Assembly: GCF_020215705.1 (NCBI RefSeq)
Contig: NZ_JAIWNB010000011.1
Location: 274,245-338,244, forward strand
Direction: 5' to 3'
From: Nonomuraea aurantiaca
GTDB lineage: Bacteria > Actinomycetota > Actinomycetes > Streptosporangiales > Streptosporangiaceae
DNA: 64,000 nucleotides
Made by a program: the position numbers and the translations under genes
Notes under the pieces: model-generated
What the model saw: the letters and a program-made list of their open reading frames with translations, nothing else
Told to the model about the DNA's origin: nothing
Databases searched by the model: none
Part shown: positions 1-8,625 of the stretch, piece after piece
Layout: each line of letters begins with the position of its first letter
Position numbering within the stretch: position 1 is the stretch's first letter

Positions 1-1628
1 CAGACCGACTCAAGAACCGTCCCGTCGCTCACCCTCAGGCGACGATCGACGTGTACGGCGTCGAGCATCCGCCGGTCGTGGGTGACGAGCAGCAGCGTGC
101 CTGGATAGCTCGACAGGGCCGACTCCAACTGCTCGATCGCGGGGAGATCGAGATGGTTCGTCGGCTCGTCCAGCACGAGTAGATTAACGCCTCTAGCCTG
201 CAGCAACGCCAGAGCCGCGCGGGTTCGCTCACCGGGCGACAGCGTGCCGGCGGGCCGCAGCACGTGCGCGGCCCGCAGCCCGAACTTCGCCAGCAGCGTC
301 CGCACCTCGGCGGGCGGCAGCTCCGGCGTCTGCGCGCCGAACGCGTCGAGCAGCGGCTCCCCGCCCTCGAACAGCCCTCTGACCTGGTCCACCTCGCCGA
401 CCACCACACCGGGCCCGAGCGTGGCGTGCCCCTCGTCGAGCGGGGCGCGGCCGAGCAGCGCGGCCAGCAGCGTCGTCTTGCCCGCGCCGTTGGACCCGGT
501 GATCGCCACCCGCTCGGCCCAGCCGATCTCCAGGTCGACCGGGCCGAGCGTGAACGCGCCCCGCCTGACCACCGCGCCGCGCAGCGTGGCCACCACCGCG
601 CCGGACCGCGGCGCGGCGGCGATCTCCATCCGCAGCTCCCACTCCTTGCGCGGCTCCTCGACCACCTCTAGGCGTTCGATGAGCTTCTCCGACTGGCGGG
701 CCTTGGCGGCCTGCTTCTCGGTCGTCTCGATGCGCGTGTTGCGGCCGATCTTGTCGTTGTCGGTCGCCTTGCGCCGGGCGTTCCTGACGCCCTTCTCCAT
801 CCAGGCCCGCTGCGTCCTGGCGCGGGACTCCAGCTGGGCGCGGGTGTCGGCATACTCCTCGAAGCGCTCGCGAGCATGCCTCCTGGCCACCTCGCGCTCG
901 TCCAGGTACGCCTGGTAGCCGCCGCCGTACAACCGGATCTGCTGCTGGGCCAGGTCCAGCTCCAGCACCTTGGTGACGGTCCTGGACAGGAACTCCCGGT
1001 CGTGGCTGACCACCACCGTGCCGGCCCGCAGGCCCTGGACGAAGCCTTCCAGCCGGTCGAGCCCGTCGAGGTCGAGGTCGTTGGTCGGCTCGTCGAGCAG
1101 GAACAGGTCGTAGCGGCTGAGCAGCAGCGAGGCCAGCCCCGCGCGGGCCGCCTGGCCGCCCGACAGTGAGGTCATGGGCTGGTCCATGCCCACCGGCAGC
1201 CCGATCTCCGCCGCCCGCTCCTCCAGGTCTGCGCCGCCGAGCGCGAGCCAGCGCTCCAGCGCGACGCTGTAGGCGTCGTCGGCGCCCGGCCGCCCCTCGA
1301 CCAGGCCCTGGGTGGCGTCGTCGAGCTCCCGCTGCGCCTGCTCGACGCCGGTGCGCCTGGCCAGGAACCGCCCGACCGTCTCACCAGGGCGGCGCTCCGG
1401 CTCCTGCGGCAGGTGACCGACCGTGGCCGTGGCCGGGCTGAGGCGGATGGAGCCCCGCTCTGGCCGGTCGAGCCCGGCCAGCAGGCGCAGCAGCGTGGAC
1501 TTCCCGGCGCCGTTGGCCCCGACCAGCCCGATGACGTCGCCGGGGGCCACCACCAGATCCAGGTTCGAGAACAGGACCCGCTCGCCGTGCCCCGCCGCAA
1601 GGTCCTTGACCACCATCGTCGCGCTCAT
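1..1628 (-). CDS. ABC-F family ATPase (3' end cut by window edge)
   Basis: Soluble twin-ATPase protein of the ABC-F type, a family that acts on ribosomes and includes antibiotic-protection factors and translation factors. The frame opens at ATG 1628 and stays open to base 3, giving about 542 visible residues; the last few residues lie outside the window. The first ATPase has Walker A GANGAGKST at residues 37-45, a SLSGGQ signature near 153 and LLDEPTNDLD near 175-185. A charged linker covers about 210-310. The second ATPase has SNGAGKTT near 376-384, a weaker signature LSPGERT near 463 and LVLDEPTNHLD near 485. There are no membrane segments. It is divergent from the DUF2809 gene. The family is secure; whether it confers antibiotic resistance cannot be told. 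Confidence 0.9.
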   Translation of the reverse strand, partial: MSATMVVKDLAAGHGERVLFSNLDLVVAPGDVIGLVGANGAGKSTLLRLLAGLDRPERGSIRLSPATATVGHLPQEPERRPGETVGRFLARRTGVEQAQRELDDATQGLVEGRPGADDAYSVALERWLALGGADLEERAAEIGLPVGMDQPMTSLSGGQAARAGLASLLLSRYDLFLLDEPTNDLDLDGLDRLEGFVQGLRAGTVVVSHDREFLSRTVTKVLELDLAQQQIRLYGGGYQAYLDEREVARRHARERFEEYADTRAQLESRARTQRAWMEKGVRNARRKATDNDKIGRNTRIETTEKQAAKARQSEKLIERLEVVEEPRKEWELRMEIAAAPRSGAVVATLRGAVVRRGAFTLGPVDLEIGWAERVAITGSNGAGKTTLLAALLGRAPLDEGHATLGPGVVVGEVDQVRGLFEGGEPLLDAFGAQTPELPPAEVRTLLAKFGLRAAHVLRPAGTLSPGERTRAALALLQARGVNLLVLDEPTNHLDLPAIEQLESALSSYPGTLLLVTHDRRMLDAVHVDRRLRVSDGTVLESV

Positions 1629-1647
1629 GTAGGCCGATGCTACTAAC

Positions 1648-2022
1648 GTGAGCCAAATGTCTCGCTGGCCCGTGCTCGCCGCCGCCGTCGTCACCGTCGT
1701 GGCCGGTCTGGGGGTGCGGCTGCTGTGGGACGGACCGTTCGCCAAGTACGCGGGCGACGCGCTCTACACGGTCCTGATCTACCTGCTCATCGTGCTCGTC
1801 CTGCCGCGCGTGCGGCCGGTGTGGGCCGCGCTGGGGGCGACCGCGCTGAGCTGGGCGATCGAGTTCGCCCAGCTCTGGGAGATCCCGCCGCTGCTGCGGC
1901 CGCTGCTGGGCAGCACGTTCAACCCGCCCGACCTGTTCTGGTACGCCGTGGGGGGCGCGGCGGCCTGTGCAGCGCATATGGGGTTCGCTGCGTATTTAGC
2001 GACGAGGTCCGCATTTAGGTAA
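1648..2022 (+). CDS. DUF2809 small membrane protein
   Basis: Small integral membrane protein of 124 residues or 121 residues if started at the in-frame ATG 1657. Hydrophobic segments lie near residues 5-24, 37-53, 58-77 and 95-115. The mid-protein motif WAIEFAQLW with a following FNPPDLFWYAVGG stretch is typical of DUF2809. No function is established. The gene is divergent from the ABC-F ATPase with only 19 bases between the starts and no clear ribosome-binding site, so the start may be used leaderless. Confidence 0.7.
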   Translation: MSQMSRWPVLAAAVVTVVAGLGVRLLWDGPFAKYAGDALYTVLIYLLIVLVLPRVRPVWAALGATALSWAIEFAQLWEIPPLLRPLLGSTFNPPDLFWYAVGGAAACAAHMGFAAYLATRSAFR

Positions 2023-2037
2023 AGAACGGTCCTTACC
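2018..2037 (+). terminator. imperfect inverted repeat after DUF2809 gene
   Basis: An imperfect 20-bp inverted repeat (GGTAA arm, TTACC arm) overlaps the stop codon of the DUF2809 gene. It could be a weak terminator hairpin or part of the downstream permease promoter. There is no T-run. Confidence 0.3.
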
Positions 2038-2079
2038 AGCTCGAAACTCCGCTGTAACGCCTTGCCTGTGACATGGAAA

Positions 2080-2097
2080 TGGTCTAGAGATAGACCA
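2080..2097 (+). promoter_or_regulatory. palindromic operator TGGTCTA-N4-TAGACCA upstream of permease
   Basis: Perfect 7-bp arms TGGTCTA/TAGACCA are separated by GAGA, ending 43 bases before the permease start. The half-site is of the GntR/FadR-HutC kind (TGGT...ACCA). The DasR dre consensus has the same half-site but a shorter core, so this is not a standard dre element. It probably represses or tunes the amino-acid permease. Confidence 0.5.
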
Positions 2098-2140
2098 AAT
2101 CCAGAGAGTCCTCCGCCGCGCATCCCCCAAGGAGACCTCA

Positions 2141-3670
2141 ATGACCACAGAAGAGGATTCCAGGCGCCTCGCCGAGCTCGGTTACAAGCAAGAGCTGTCA
2201 AGGACCTGGAGCGGTTTCTCCAACTTCGCCATCTCCTTCTCCATCATCTCGATCCTCGCCGGCTGCTTCACCACCTTCGGCCAGGCCTGGAACAACGGCG
2301 GTCCCATCGCCATCTCCTGGGGCTGGCCGCTGATCTCCGTCTTCATCCTGATCATCGGTCTCTGCATGTCGGAGCTGGTCTCCGCGTACCCGACGGCGGG
2401 CGGCATCTACTGGTGGGCCGCCACCATGGGCAAGCCGATCCACGGCTGGTTCACCGGCTGGCTCAACCTGATCGGCCTCATCGCGGTCACCGCGTCGGTC
2501 GACTACGGCTGCGCGACGTTCCTGAACATCACCATCAACCGGCTCACCGGGGGCGGCTGGGACGCCTCACTCGGGAACGCGTTCCTGCTGTTCGTGATCA
2601 TTCTGGTGCTGCACGCGCTGATCAACATCTACAGCCACCGGCTCATCTCGCTGCTGCAGAACATCTCGGTCTGGTGGCACGTGGCGGGTGCCGCGATCGT
2701 GGTGGCGATCCTGATCTTCGCTCCGAGCCACCACCAGACGGTCGGCTTCGTCTTCACCGACACCATCAACAACTCCGGCTTCGGTAACGGCGACGGCGGC
2801 ATCCCGTTCTGGTTCTACGTGCTGCCGCTGGGCTTCCTGCTCACCCAGTACACGATCACCGGCTTCGACGCCTGCGCGCACGTGTCGGAGGAGACGCAGG
2901 GCGCCTCCACGGCGGCCGCCCGCGGGCTCTGGCAGTCGATCTTCTACTCGGCGATCGGCGGCTGGATCCTGCTGCTGGCGTTCCTGTTCGCCGCGACGAA
3001 CGTGGACGAGATCAACAAGCAGGGCGGCTTCGTGGGCGCCATCTTCGAGACCGCGCTCTCCTCGCCGCTGGCCACCGCGATCTTCGCGATCTCCACGATC
3101 GGCCAGTTCTTCTGCGGGATGAGCTGCGTGACCTCGATGTCGCGGATGACCTACGCGTTCTCACGAGACGGCGCCGTGCCGGGCTGGCGGCTGTGGTCGA
3201 AGATCGACCGCAACCGGACGCCGGTCAACGCGATCCTCGCGGGCTGCGTGGTGGCCGCCCTGATCACGCTGCCCGCGCTCTGGGCGCCGGCGGGCTCGAC
3301 CACTCCGGTGGCCTTCCTCGCCGTCGTGTCGATCGCGGTCATCGGGCTCTACCTGGCGTTCCTCATCCCGATCTGGCTGCGGCTGCGCATGGGCGACAAC
3401 TTCCAGCCCGGCCCGTGGACCCTTGGCCGGAAATATCGGGCCATGTGCTGGATCGCCTGCATTGAGATCGTGATCATCTCGATTTACTTCATCATGCCGA
3501 TCAAGCCCTCGGCGATCCCCGGCAACGAGAACTTCACCTGGACGGACGTGAACTACGCGCCGGTCCTGGTCGGGGTCGTGCTGCTCGGCATCGCCCTGTG
3601 GTGGAAGCTGTCGGCCAAGCACTGGTTCACCGGGCCCCGCCGGACCATCGACGAACTGCCGATGCCCTAA
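2141..3670 (+). CDS. APC-superfamily amino acid permease
   Basis: A 509-residue polytopic transporter of the amino acid/choline (GABA permease-like, ACT) branch of the APC superfamily, expected to import amino acids or amines by proton symport. ATG 2141 follows AAGGAG at 2129-2134. The N-terminal region has RTWSGFSNFAISFS and the TM1-2 region has SELVSAYPTAGGIYWWAA, both characteristic of this branch. About twelve hydrophobic segments can be counted, with a short polar tail ending in ELPMP. It stands alone, with a palindromic operator in its leader, and its stop overlaps the convergent lipB stop by three bases. The substrate is not determinable from sequence. Confidence 0.9.
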   Translation: MTTEEDSRRLAELGYKQELSRTWSGFSNFAISFSIISILAGCFTTFGQAWNNGGPIAISWGWPLISVFILIIGLCMSELVSAYPTAGGIYWWAATMGKPIHGWFTGWLNLIGLIAVTASVDYGCATFLNITINRLTGGGWDASLGNAFLLFVIILVLHALINIYSHRLISLLQNISVWWHVAGAAIVVAILIFAPSHHQTVGFVFTDTINNSGFGNGDGGIPFWFYVLPLGFLLTQYTITGFDACAHVSEETQGASTAAARGLWQSIFYSAIGGWILLLAFLFAATNVDEINKQGGFVGAIFETALSSPLATAIFAISTIGQFFCGMSCVTSMSRMTYAFSRDGAVPGWRLWSKIDRNRTPVNAILAGCVVAALITLPALWAPAGSTTPVAFLAVVSIAVIGLYLAFLIPIWLRLRMGDNFQPGPWTLGRKYRAMCWIACIEIVIISIYFIMPIKPSAIPGNENFTWTDVNYAPVLVGVVLLGIALWWKLSAKHWFTGPRRTIDELPMP

Positions 3671-4302
3671 GAGGCTTCGAAAGCCGTGGCCACGGCCGCG
3701 CGGACGGTGTCCATGGACGTGGCCTCCAGCTCTCTCTTGAGCGAGGTCATGTCCACGTCGGGCATGCCGCAGGCGACCGCCCAGTGCCACGGCTCCAGGT
3801 CGCCGTCGACGTTGAGCGCGAAGCCGTGGCTGGTCACGCCACGGCTCTGCCGCATCCCGATGGACACGACCTTGCGCCCGGTCTCGGACGTCCAGACGCC
3901 GGTCAGCAGCTCGGAGCCGGGCGGGGTGTCGCGGCGCTCCGCGGGCAGCCCCAGCGCGCCCAGCGCCTCGACCAGCCGGAGCTCCACCTCCCGCACGTAG
4001 TCGACGATGCCCTCGTCCTCGCCCAGCTTGACGATCAGGTAGCCGACGAGCTGGCCGGGGCCGTGGTAGGTGAGCTGGCCCCCGCGGCCGGTCTCGACCA
4101 CGGGGATGCCGCGCGACGGGTCGGGCAGGTGGGTCACCGGTGTGCGGCGCCCGACCGTGTAGACCGACGGGTGGCTGAGCAGCCAGAGCGTGTCCGGCCG
4201 CTCGTCTCGTTGGCGCTCACCGACGAGGTCGGTCATGCGCTCCATCGCCTTGTCGTAGTCGACGAGCTCATCCTGGAGGAGTGTCAGCGGCCTAGCCCTC
4301 AT
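3667..4302 (-). CDS. lipB: Lipoyl(octanoyl) transferase LipB
   Basis: Cytosolic octanoyl-ACP:protein N-octanoyltransferase, the first step of lipoate assembly on E2 and GcvH lipoyl domains. The 211-residue product has the family signature RGGQLTYHGPGQ at residues 73-84, the acyl-binding Lys in RKVVSIG (Lys144) and the catalytic Cys178 in ACGMPDVDMTSL. I chose ATG 4302 because the conserved fold starts there; longer in-frame extensions add unrelated sequence. No lipA is next to it, although lipA-lipB pairing is common. Its stop codon overlaps the stop of the convergent permease gene. Confidence 0.95.
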   Translation of the reverse strand: MRARPLTLLQDELVDYDKAMERMTDLVGERQRDERPDTLWLLSHPSVYTVGRRTPVTHLPDPSRGIPVVETGRGGQLTYHGPGQLVGYLIVKLGEDEGIVDYVREVELRLVEALGALGLPAERRDTPPGSELLTGVWTSETGRKVVSIGMRQSRGVTSHGFALNVDGDLEPWHWAVACGMPDVDMTSLKRELEATSMDTVRAAVATAFEAS

Positions 4303-4322
4303 GCGTTCCAGGATAGGACGCC

Positions 4323-4505
4323 CTAGTAGCGCTTCGGCTCCTCGGGGACGAGGATCCACATGGCCACGTAGACCACCCAGAGCGGTCCTGGAATGAGCGA
4401 CAGCAGCAGCCAGAGGATCCGGACGAGGGTGGGGGGCAGGCCCATCTTGTCGGCGAGACCGCCGCAGACGCCGGCCAGAATTCTGTGCTCTCGTGAGCGG
4501 TACAT
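4323..4505 (-). CDS. PspC domain membrane protein
   Basis: A 60-residue protein consisting of little more than a PspC domain: HRILAGVCGGLAD near residues 7-19, then one hydrophobic segment at about 27-53 ending in a charged tail EEPKRY. PspC proteins are membrane-associated and linked to envelope-stress sensing in other bacteria. It sits 20 bases upstream of lipB on the same strand and may be co-transcribed. No other phage-shock gene is nearby. Confidence 0.8.
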   Translation of the reverse strand: MYRSREHRILAGVCGGLADKMGLPPTLVRILWLLLSLIPGPLWVVYVAMWILVPEEPKRY

Positions 4506-4565
4506 CGTTTCCTCCGTGTGGTTGCACCTGTCTGGAAAACGGATGTCCAGGCAAGAGATATCCCA

Positions 4566-5078
4566 CTAGCCACCCTGAGAAAACCCTGAGAGGGTCAGCC
4601 ACTCGTGCGCCTGGGCGAGGTGCTGGCTGGTCAGGCCCGTTCTTGGATCAACATGAATGAGCAGGAAATCATCGAGACCCTGAGTGCCCCTGAGGTATTC
4701 CTCGTCCTCCAGCCACACCTGGTCGTCGAACCACACGAACGGTCTACGGCCGACATAGGCGGCTACGTGCGGGGTTTTAAACATTTCCCCGTACAAACCG
4801 CCCTGGTCCGATCCCGGTCCCATGGGGATGACGGGCAGCGGGGGCAGGCCGAGCCGGGGCCCGATCCACTCGTTGGCGTGCTCCTCCCAGGTCGTCGCCC
4901 AGACCAGCTCGGCCCCGGTGACCAGGGCCAGCTCCAGCAGCCGGGTGCCGTGCCTGGCGTTGAGCTGCACGGTGTAGACCTGGTCGCCGACCGTGCAGTG
5001 GTAGCGGCGGAAGTCGGGGGTGGGCCGGCTGAACGGGTTGAGCACCCCGTCGACGTCGATCAGCAGCAGCGGTCTCAC
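4566..5078 (-). CDS. HAD-like hydrolase domain protein
   Basis: A 170-residue protein beginning LLLIDVDGVLNPF, the HAD nucleophile motif DxDGVLN (Asp8 and Asp10). It continues with ATTWEEHAN, where the motif II Ser/Thr is expected, and the acidic FVWFDDQVWLEDE segment expected of motif IV. It resembles the HAD domain-containing proteins grouped with RNA-repair Swiss-army-knife proteins; the substrate is unknown. The start is GTG 5078, which overlaps the TGA of the upstream AraC gene by four bases, so translation is coupled. The two likely form an operon. Confidence 0.75.
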   Translation of the reverse strand: MRPLLLIDVDGVLNPFSRPTPDFRRYHCTVGDQVYTVQLNARHGTRLLELALVTGAELVWATTWEEHANEWIGPRLGLPPLPVIPMGPGSDQGGLYGEMFKTPHVAAYVGRRPFVWFDDQVWLEDEEYLRGTQGLDDFLLIHVDPRTGLTSQHLAQAHEWLTLSGFSQGG

Positions 5079-5989
5079 CGGACGGCCCGATGCTCCTGCG
5101 GGCTGACGCCGCGCACCCGCTTGAAGGCCGCGCTGAGCGCGAACGGACTGCCGTAACCGACCTGCCTGGCCACCGAGCCGACCGTCGCGTCGGGCTCGCG
5201 CAGCAGGTCGGCGGCCAGAGCCAGCCGCCAGTCGGTCAGGAACGCCATGGGCGGCTCGCCGACCAGCTCGGTGAAGCGCCGGGCCAGCGAGGCCCGCGAG
5301 ACGCCCACCTGCGCGGCCAGCGTGGCGACCGTCCACGGGTGGGCCGGGTTGTTGTGCAGCATCCGCATGGCCCTGCCCACCACCGGATCGCTCTGCGCCC
5401 GATACCAGGCCGGCGCCTCGTGGGTGGCGAACCACGACCGCAGCACGGAGATGAGCAGCAGGTCGAGCAGCCGGTCGAGGACCGCCTCCTGCCCCGGCTG
5501 GTCCTTGACGATCTCGGCGCCCAGCAGCGGGACGAGCGGGTCGCCCCGCTGGACCAGCAGCGTGGGCAGCGCCTCCAGCAGGCGCCTGCTCACCTCGCCC
5601 TCCATGTGGTAGGCGCAGGTGATCATCACGGTCTCGCCGTCCGCGGCGTTGCCCCAGGTGCGTACGCCGAGGTCCATGGCCTGGGCGAGCGACTCCCCGT
5701 CGACCGTGGTGCAGTGCTGGTCGGGGTGGATGACGATCTGCGGCGGCGTGGCGGGGTTGTCGGCCACGGTGTACGGCCCGGGCCCGCGGATGATCGCCAC
5801 CTCCCCTGGACACATCCGGACGACGTCCCCCTCATCGGGCACCACCCACGCCTCCCCGCGCACCATCACCACCACCGTGAGCGGGGCCTCGTCCTGGATG
5901 CGCAGCGACCAGGGCGGATCGAGCATACAGCGGAGCATGAAGGCGCCCCTTGCCCGCGGACCGTCGAGGAGAGCGGCAAGCTGGTCCAT
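5075..5989 (-). CDS. AraC family transcriptional regulator with N-terminal cupin
   Basis: A 304-residue regulator. The N-terminal half (about 10-180) is a cupin-type sensor, with VVMVRGEAWVVPDEGD and PGEVAIIRGPGPYTV. The C-terminal part (about 205-300) is a double helix-turn-helix AraC domain, with WTVATLAAQVGVSRASLARRF and VGSVARQVGYGSPFALSAAFKR. It faces the NmrA-like reductase across a 74-base promoter region, which suggests that it controls that gene, a common AraC/short-chain reductase arrangement. The HAD gene is coupled downstream. Confidence 0.9.
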   Translation of the reverse strand: MDQLAALLDGPRARGAFMLRCMLDPPWSLRIQDEAPLTVVVMVRGEAWVVPDEGDVVRMCPGEVAIIRGPGPYTVADNPATPPQIVIHPDQHCTTVDGESLAQAMDLGVRTWGNAADGETVMITCAYHMEGEVSRRLLEALPTLLVQRGDPLVPLLGAEIVKDQPGQEAVLDRLLDLLLISVLRSWFATHEAPAWYRAQSDPVVGRAMRMLHNNPAHPWTVATLAAQVGVSRASLARRFTELVGEPPMAFLTDWRLALAADLLREPDATVGSVARQVGYGSPFALSAAFKRVRGVSPQEHRAVR

Positions 5990-6063
5990 GGGCTAGACGA
6001 TCGCATATGGGATTGCGCTTCTCAACCATGGAGAGTCTCAGGCTTCGGCGGCTTACTTGAGCC

Positions 6064-6876
6064 ATGACAACTTTGGTGCTGGGCGGCACGGGCAAGACCG
6101 GCCGCCGCGTGGCGAACAGGCTCACCGTTCTCGACCACCCGTGGCGGATCGGCTCCCGCTCCGCGCGACCGCCCTTCGACTGGACCGACCGATCCACCTG
6201 GGCGCCCGCTCTGGACGGCGTCGACTCCGTGTACGTGACCTACTATCCCGACCTCGCCTTCCCCGGCGCCCTGGAAGACGTCCAGGCCTTCACCTCGCTC
6301 GCCGTGGCCGGCGGCGTCGGCCGGCTGGTCCTGCTCTCCGGCCGGGGCGAGCCGATGGCCGAGGCGGCCGAGCAGGTCGTCCAGTCGTCAGGGGCCGACT
6401 GGACGATCGTGCGGTGCGGCTGGTTCATGCAGAACTTCAGCGAGGGCTACCTGCTGGACCCGGTGCTCGAAGGGGTCATCGCGCTGCCGATCGCGGACGT
6501 GCCCGAGCCGTTCGTGGACGTGGACGACATCGCGGACGTCGTGGTGGCGGCGCTGACCCAGGAGGGCCACAGCGGCAAGCTGTACGAACTGACCGGGCCG
6601 AGGCTGCTCACCTTCACGGATGTCGCCGCCGAGCTGTCCAAGGCGACGGGCCGGGACATCGTCTACGTGCCGGTGACGGCCGAGCAGTTCGCGGCCGGAG
6701 CCCGCGAGCAGGGCGTGCCCGAGAACGAGATCGAGGGGCTGAACGGGCTGTTCGCCGAGGTTCTGGACGGCCGCAACGCGCACCTCGCCGACGGTGTCCG
6801 GCAAGCGCTCGGCCGGCCCGCCCGGGACTTCTCCGACTACGCCACCGCGAACAAGTCAGCCTGGACCGTGCGCTGA
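6064..6876 (+). CDS. NmrA-like NAD(P)-binding oxidoreductase
   Basis: A 270-residue Rossmann-fold protein of the atypical short-chain dehydrogenase (NmrA/azoreductase-like) group. The dinucleotide-binding motif is LVLGGTGKTGRR at residues 4-15. The second half has the NmrA-type WTIVRCGWFMQNFSEG and DVDDIADVVVAAL. It lacks the classical YxxxK catalytic pair, so it may act as a quinone reductase or an NAD(P) sensor. It is divergent from the AraC regulator and probably its target. The stop codon lies inside the first copy of a small palindromic repeat. Confidence 0.85.
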   Translation: MTTLVLGGTGKTGRRVANRLTVLDHPWRIGSRSARPPFDWTDRSTWAPALDGVDSVYVTYYPDLAFPGALEDVQAFTSLAVAGGVGRLVLLSGRGEPMAEAAEQVVQSSGADWTIVRCGWFMQNFSEGYLLDPVLEGVIALPIADVPEPFVDVDDIADVVVAALTQEGHSGKLYELTGPRLLTFTDVAAELSKATGRDIVYVPVTAEQFAAGAREQGVPENEIEGLNGLFAEVLDGRNAHLADGVRQALGRPARDFSDYATANKSAWTVR

Positions 6877-6935
6877 CGCACCACTTGGACCGTGCGCTCA
6901 GCGCACCACCTGGACCGTGCGCTCAGCGCACCACT
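6862..6935. repeat. three tandem copies of a 24-25 bp palindromic unit
   Basis: Three near-identical units start at 6862, 6886 and 6911, each TGGACCGTGCGCT followed by (C)AGCGCACCAC or a variant. Units 2 and 3 contain the perfect palindrome GTGCGCT-C-AGCGCAC. The array covers the 3' ends of the convergent NmrA-like and ABC ATPase genes, supplying the last codons and stops of both. The hairpins may act as a bidirectional terminator or RNA stabiliser. Confidence 0.75.
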
Positions 6936-7684
6936 TTGGCCGGATCCCAGCCGGGGCCGGGCACCGAGGCCAGCAGCAGGCGCGTGTAAGGGTGCTCGGG
7001 CTCGGCCAGCACCCGCTCGACCGGACCCCGCTCCACGACCACCCCCCGATGCAGCACCAGCGTCTCCTCGCACAGGTGCCGGACCACGGCTAGGTCGTGG
7101 CTGACGAACAGCAGGGCCACGCCCGCGTCGCGACGTACCTGGGCCAGCAGCTCCAGGATCTGGGCCTGGATGGAGACGTCGAGCGCGGCCACGGCCTCGT
7201 CGAGCACCAGCACCGACGGCTCGACCGCGAGCGCCCTGGCGATCGCGAGGCGCTGCCGCTGGCCGCCGCTCAGCTGATGCGGACGCGCGCCGGCCTCGCG
7301 GCTGCCGAGGCCCACCTGGTCGAGCAGTTCGGCGGCGCGGGCGGGCGGCTTGCCGTGCAGGCGGAGCGAGGTGTGCAGGCATTCGGTCGCGGTCAGCCGG
7401 GGGTCCAGCGAGAGGTACGGGTCCTGGAAGACCATCTGGATCTCGCGGGCCCGGCGCAGCCTGGCCGCCTTGCCGCGCTCCTTCGGGCCGCGGGCGCGGC
7501 CGGCCACGGTGATCGTGCCGGAGTCGGGGGTGACCAGGCCGACCAGCATGCGGGCGATCGTGGTCTTGCCGGAGCCGGACTCGCCGACCAGCCCGAGCGA
7601 GCCACCCGGCGCCAGCTCGAAGGAGACCTCGTCGGCGGCCACGGTGCCCTGGAAGGACTTGCTGAGCTTCTGTACGGCCAGCAT
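6923..7684 (-). CDS. Peptide-type ABC transporter ATP-binding protein (second ATPase)
   Basis: A 253-residue ATPase of the oligopeptide/nickel family, DppF-like. It has Walker A GESGSGKTT at 34-42, signature LSGGQRQRLAIARAL, Walker B VLVLDEAVAALD and the terminal EHPYTRLLLASVPGP typical of this family, though the C-terminal extension is short. It is the last gene of the hydrolase/transporter operon; its ATG overlaps the TGA of the preceding ATPase gene by one base (TGATG). The three other transporter parts lie directly upstream. Confidence 0.93.
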   Translation of the reverse strand: MLAVQKLSKSFQGTVAADEVSFELAPGGSLGLVGESGSGKTTIARMLVGLVTPDSGTITVAGRARGPKERGKAARLRRAREIQMVFQDPYLSLDPRLTATECLHTSLRLHGKPPARAAELLDQVGLGSREAGARPHQLSGGQRQRLAIARALAVEPSVLVLDEAVAALDVSIQAQILELLAQVRRDAGVALLFVSHDLAVVRHLCEETLVLHRGVVVERGPVERVLAEPEHPYTRLLLASVPGPGWDPAKVVR

Positions 7685-8625
7685 CAGGCCTCCACGAGGC
7701 GGCAGGCGGTTGAGCCGCCCGCGACGGTCAGGGGCCGCGGCTGCCAGGCGTCGCAGTCGCCGGTGGCGTGCGGGCAGCGCGGCGCGAACGGGCAGCCGGC
7801 GAACGCGTCGTCGAGTGACGGCGGCCGGCCGGGGATGGGGCGGATCGGGCGCGGGTCGCCGAGCTCGGGCGTGCAGGCGAGCAGCCCGGCCGTGTACGGG
7901 TGCCGCGGGTCGGCGAACAGCTCCTTGGCCGGCCGCGACTCCACCACCGCACCGGCGTACAGCACGTGCACCCGGTCACAGTAGGCGGCGGCCAGGTGCA
8001 GGTCGTGCGTGATGAACAGCATGCCGAGCTCCCGTTCGGCCTGGATCCGGCGCAGCAGCGCGAGGGTCTCGGCCTGGGTGGTGACGTCGAGCGCGCTGGT
8101 CGCCTCGTCGGCCAGGAGCAGGGCCGGGTCGGCGGCCAGCGCGGCGGCGATGACCACGCGCTGGAGCATGCCGCCGGACAGCTCGTGCGGGTACTGCCGC
8201 ACGCACCGCTCGGGGTCACGCAGGCCGACGGCGGCCAGCAGCTCCAGCGCCCGCGTACGGGCCTCGGCCTTGGACCGGCCCAGGGTGAGCACCATGCGTT
8301 CGGTGAGGAAGTCGCCGATCCGGCGTACCGGGTTGAGCGACGAGCGCGGATCCTGGTAGATCATCGACACCTGGGCGGCCCGCAGGTCCCTGAGCGCCGC
8401 GGGGCTCATCGAGAGCACGTCGTCGCCGGAAACCAGCACCCGGCCCGACACCCCCGCCCCCTGCGGCAGGAGGCGCAGCACCGCGCGGGCGATCGTGGAC
8501 TTGCCCGAGCCGGACTCGCCGACCAGGCCGACGACCTCGCCCTTGCCGACGCTCAGCGACACCTCGCGCAGGATCGGCCGCCGGCCGCCCGCCTCGATCG
8601 TGAGGTCCTCCACGGAGAGCAGCAT
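7684..8625 (-). CDS. Peptide-type ABC transporter ATP-binding protein (first ATPase)
   Basis: A 313-residue DppD-like ATPase. Walker A GESGSGKST is at 36-44, the signature ELSGGMLQRVVIAAAL and Walker B LLLADEATSALD follow. The C-terminal Cys-rich oligopeptide domain carries CPFAPRCPHATGDC, the usual pattern for dipeptide, oligopeptide and nickel transporters. The start ATG 8625 overlaps the stop of the permease gene before it by one base. It pairs with the following ATPase to energise the DppB/DppC-like permeases. Confidence 0.93.
   Translation of the reverse strand: MLLSVEDLTIEAGGRRPILREVSLSVGKGEVVGLVGESGSGKSTIARAVLRLLPQGAGVSGRVLVSGDDVLSMSPAALRDLRAAQVSMIYQDPRSSLNPVRRIGDFLTERMVLTLGRSKAEARTRALELLAAVGLRDPERCVRQYPHELSGGMLQRVVIAAALAADPALLLADEATSALDVTTQAETLALLRRIQAERELGMLFITHDLHLAAAYCDRVHVLYAGAVVESRPAKELFADPRHPYTAGLLACTPELGDPRPIRPIPGRPPSLDDAFAGCPFAPRCPHATGDCDAWQPRPLTVAGGSTACRLVEA

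Noticed and set aside
2080..2097. DasR (dre) binding site
   Set aside because: The half-sites match but the spacing is too long for a standard dre element, so only a generic GntR-type operator is claimed.
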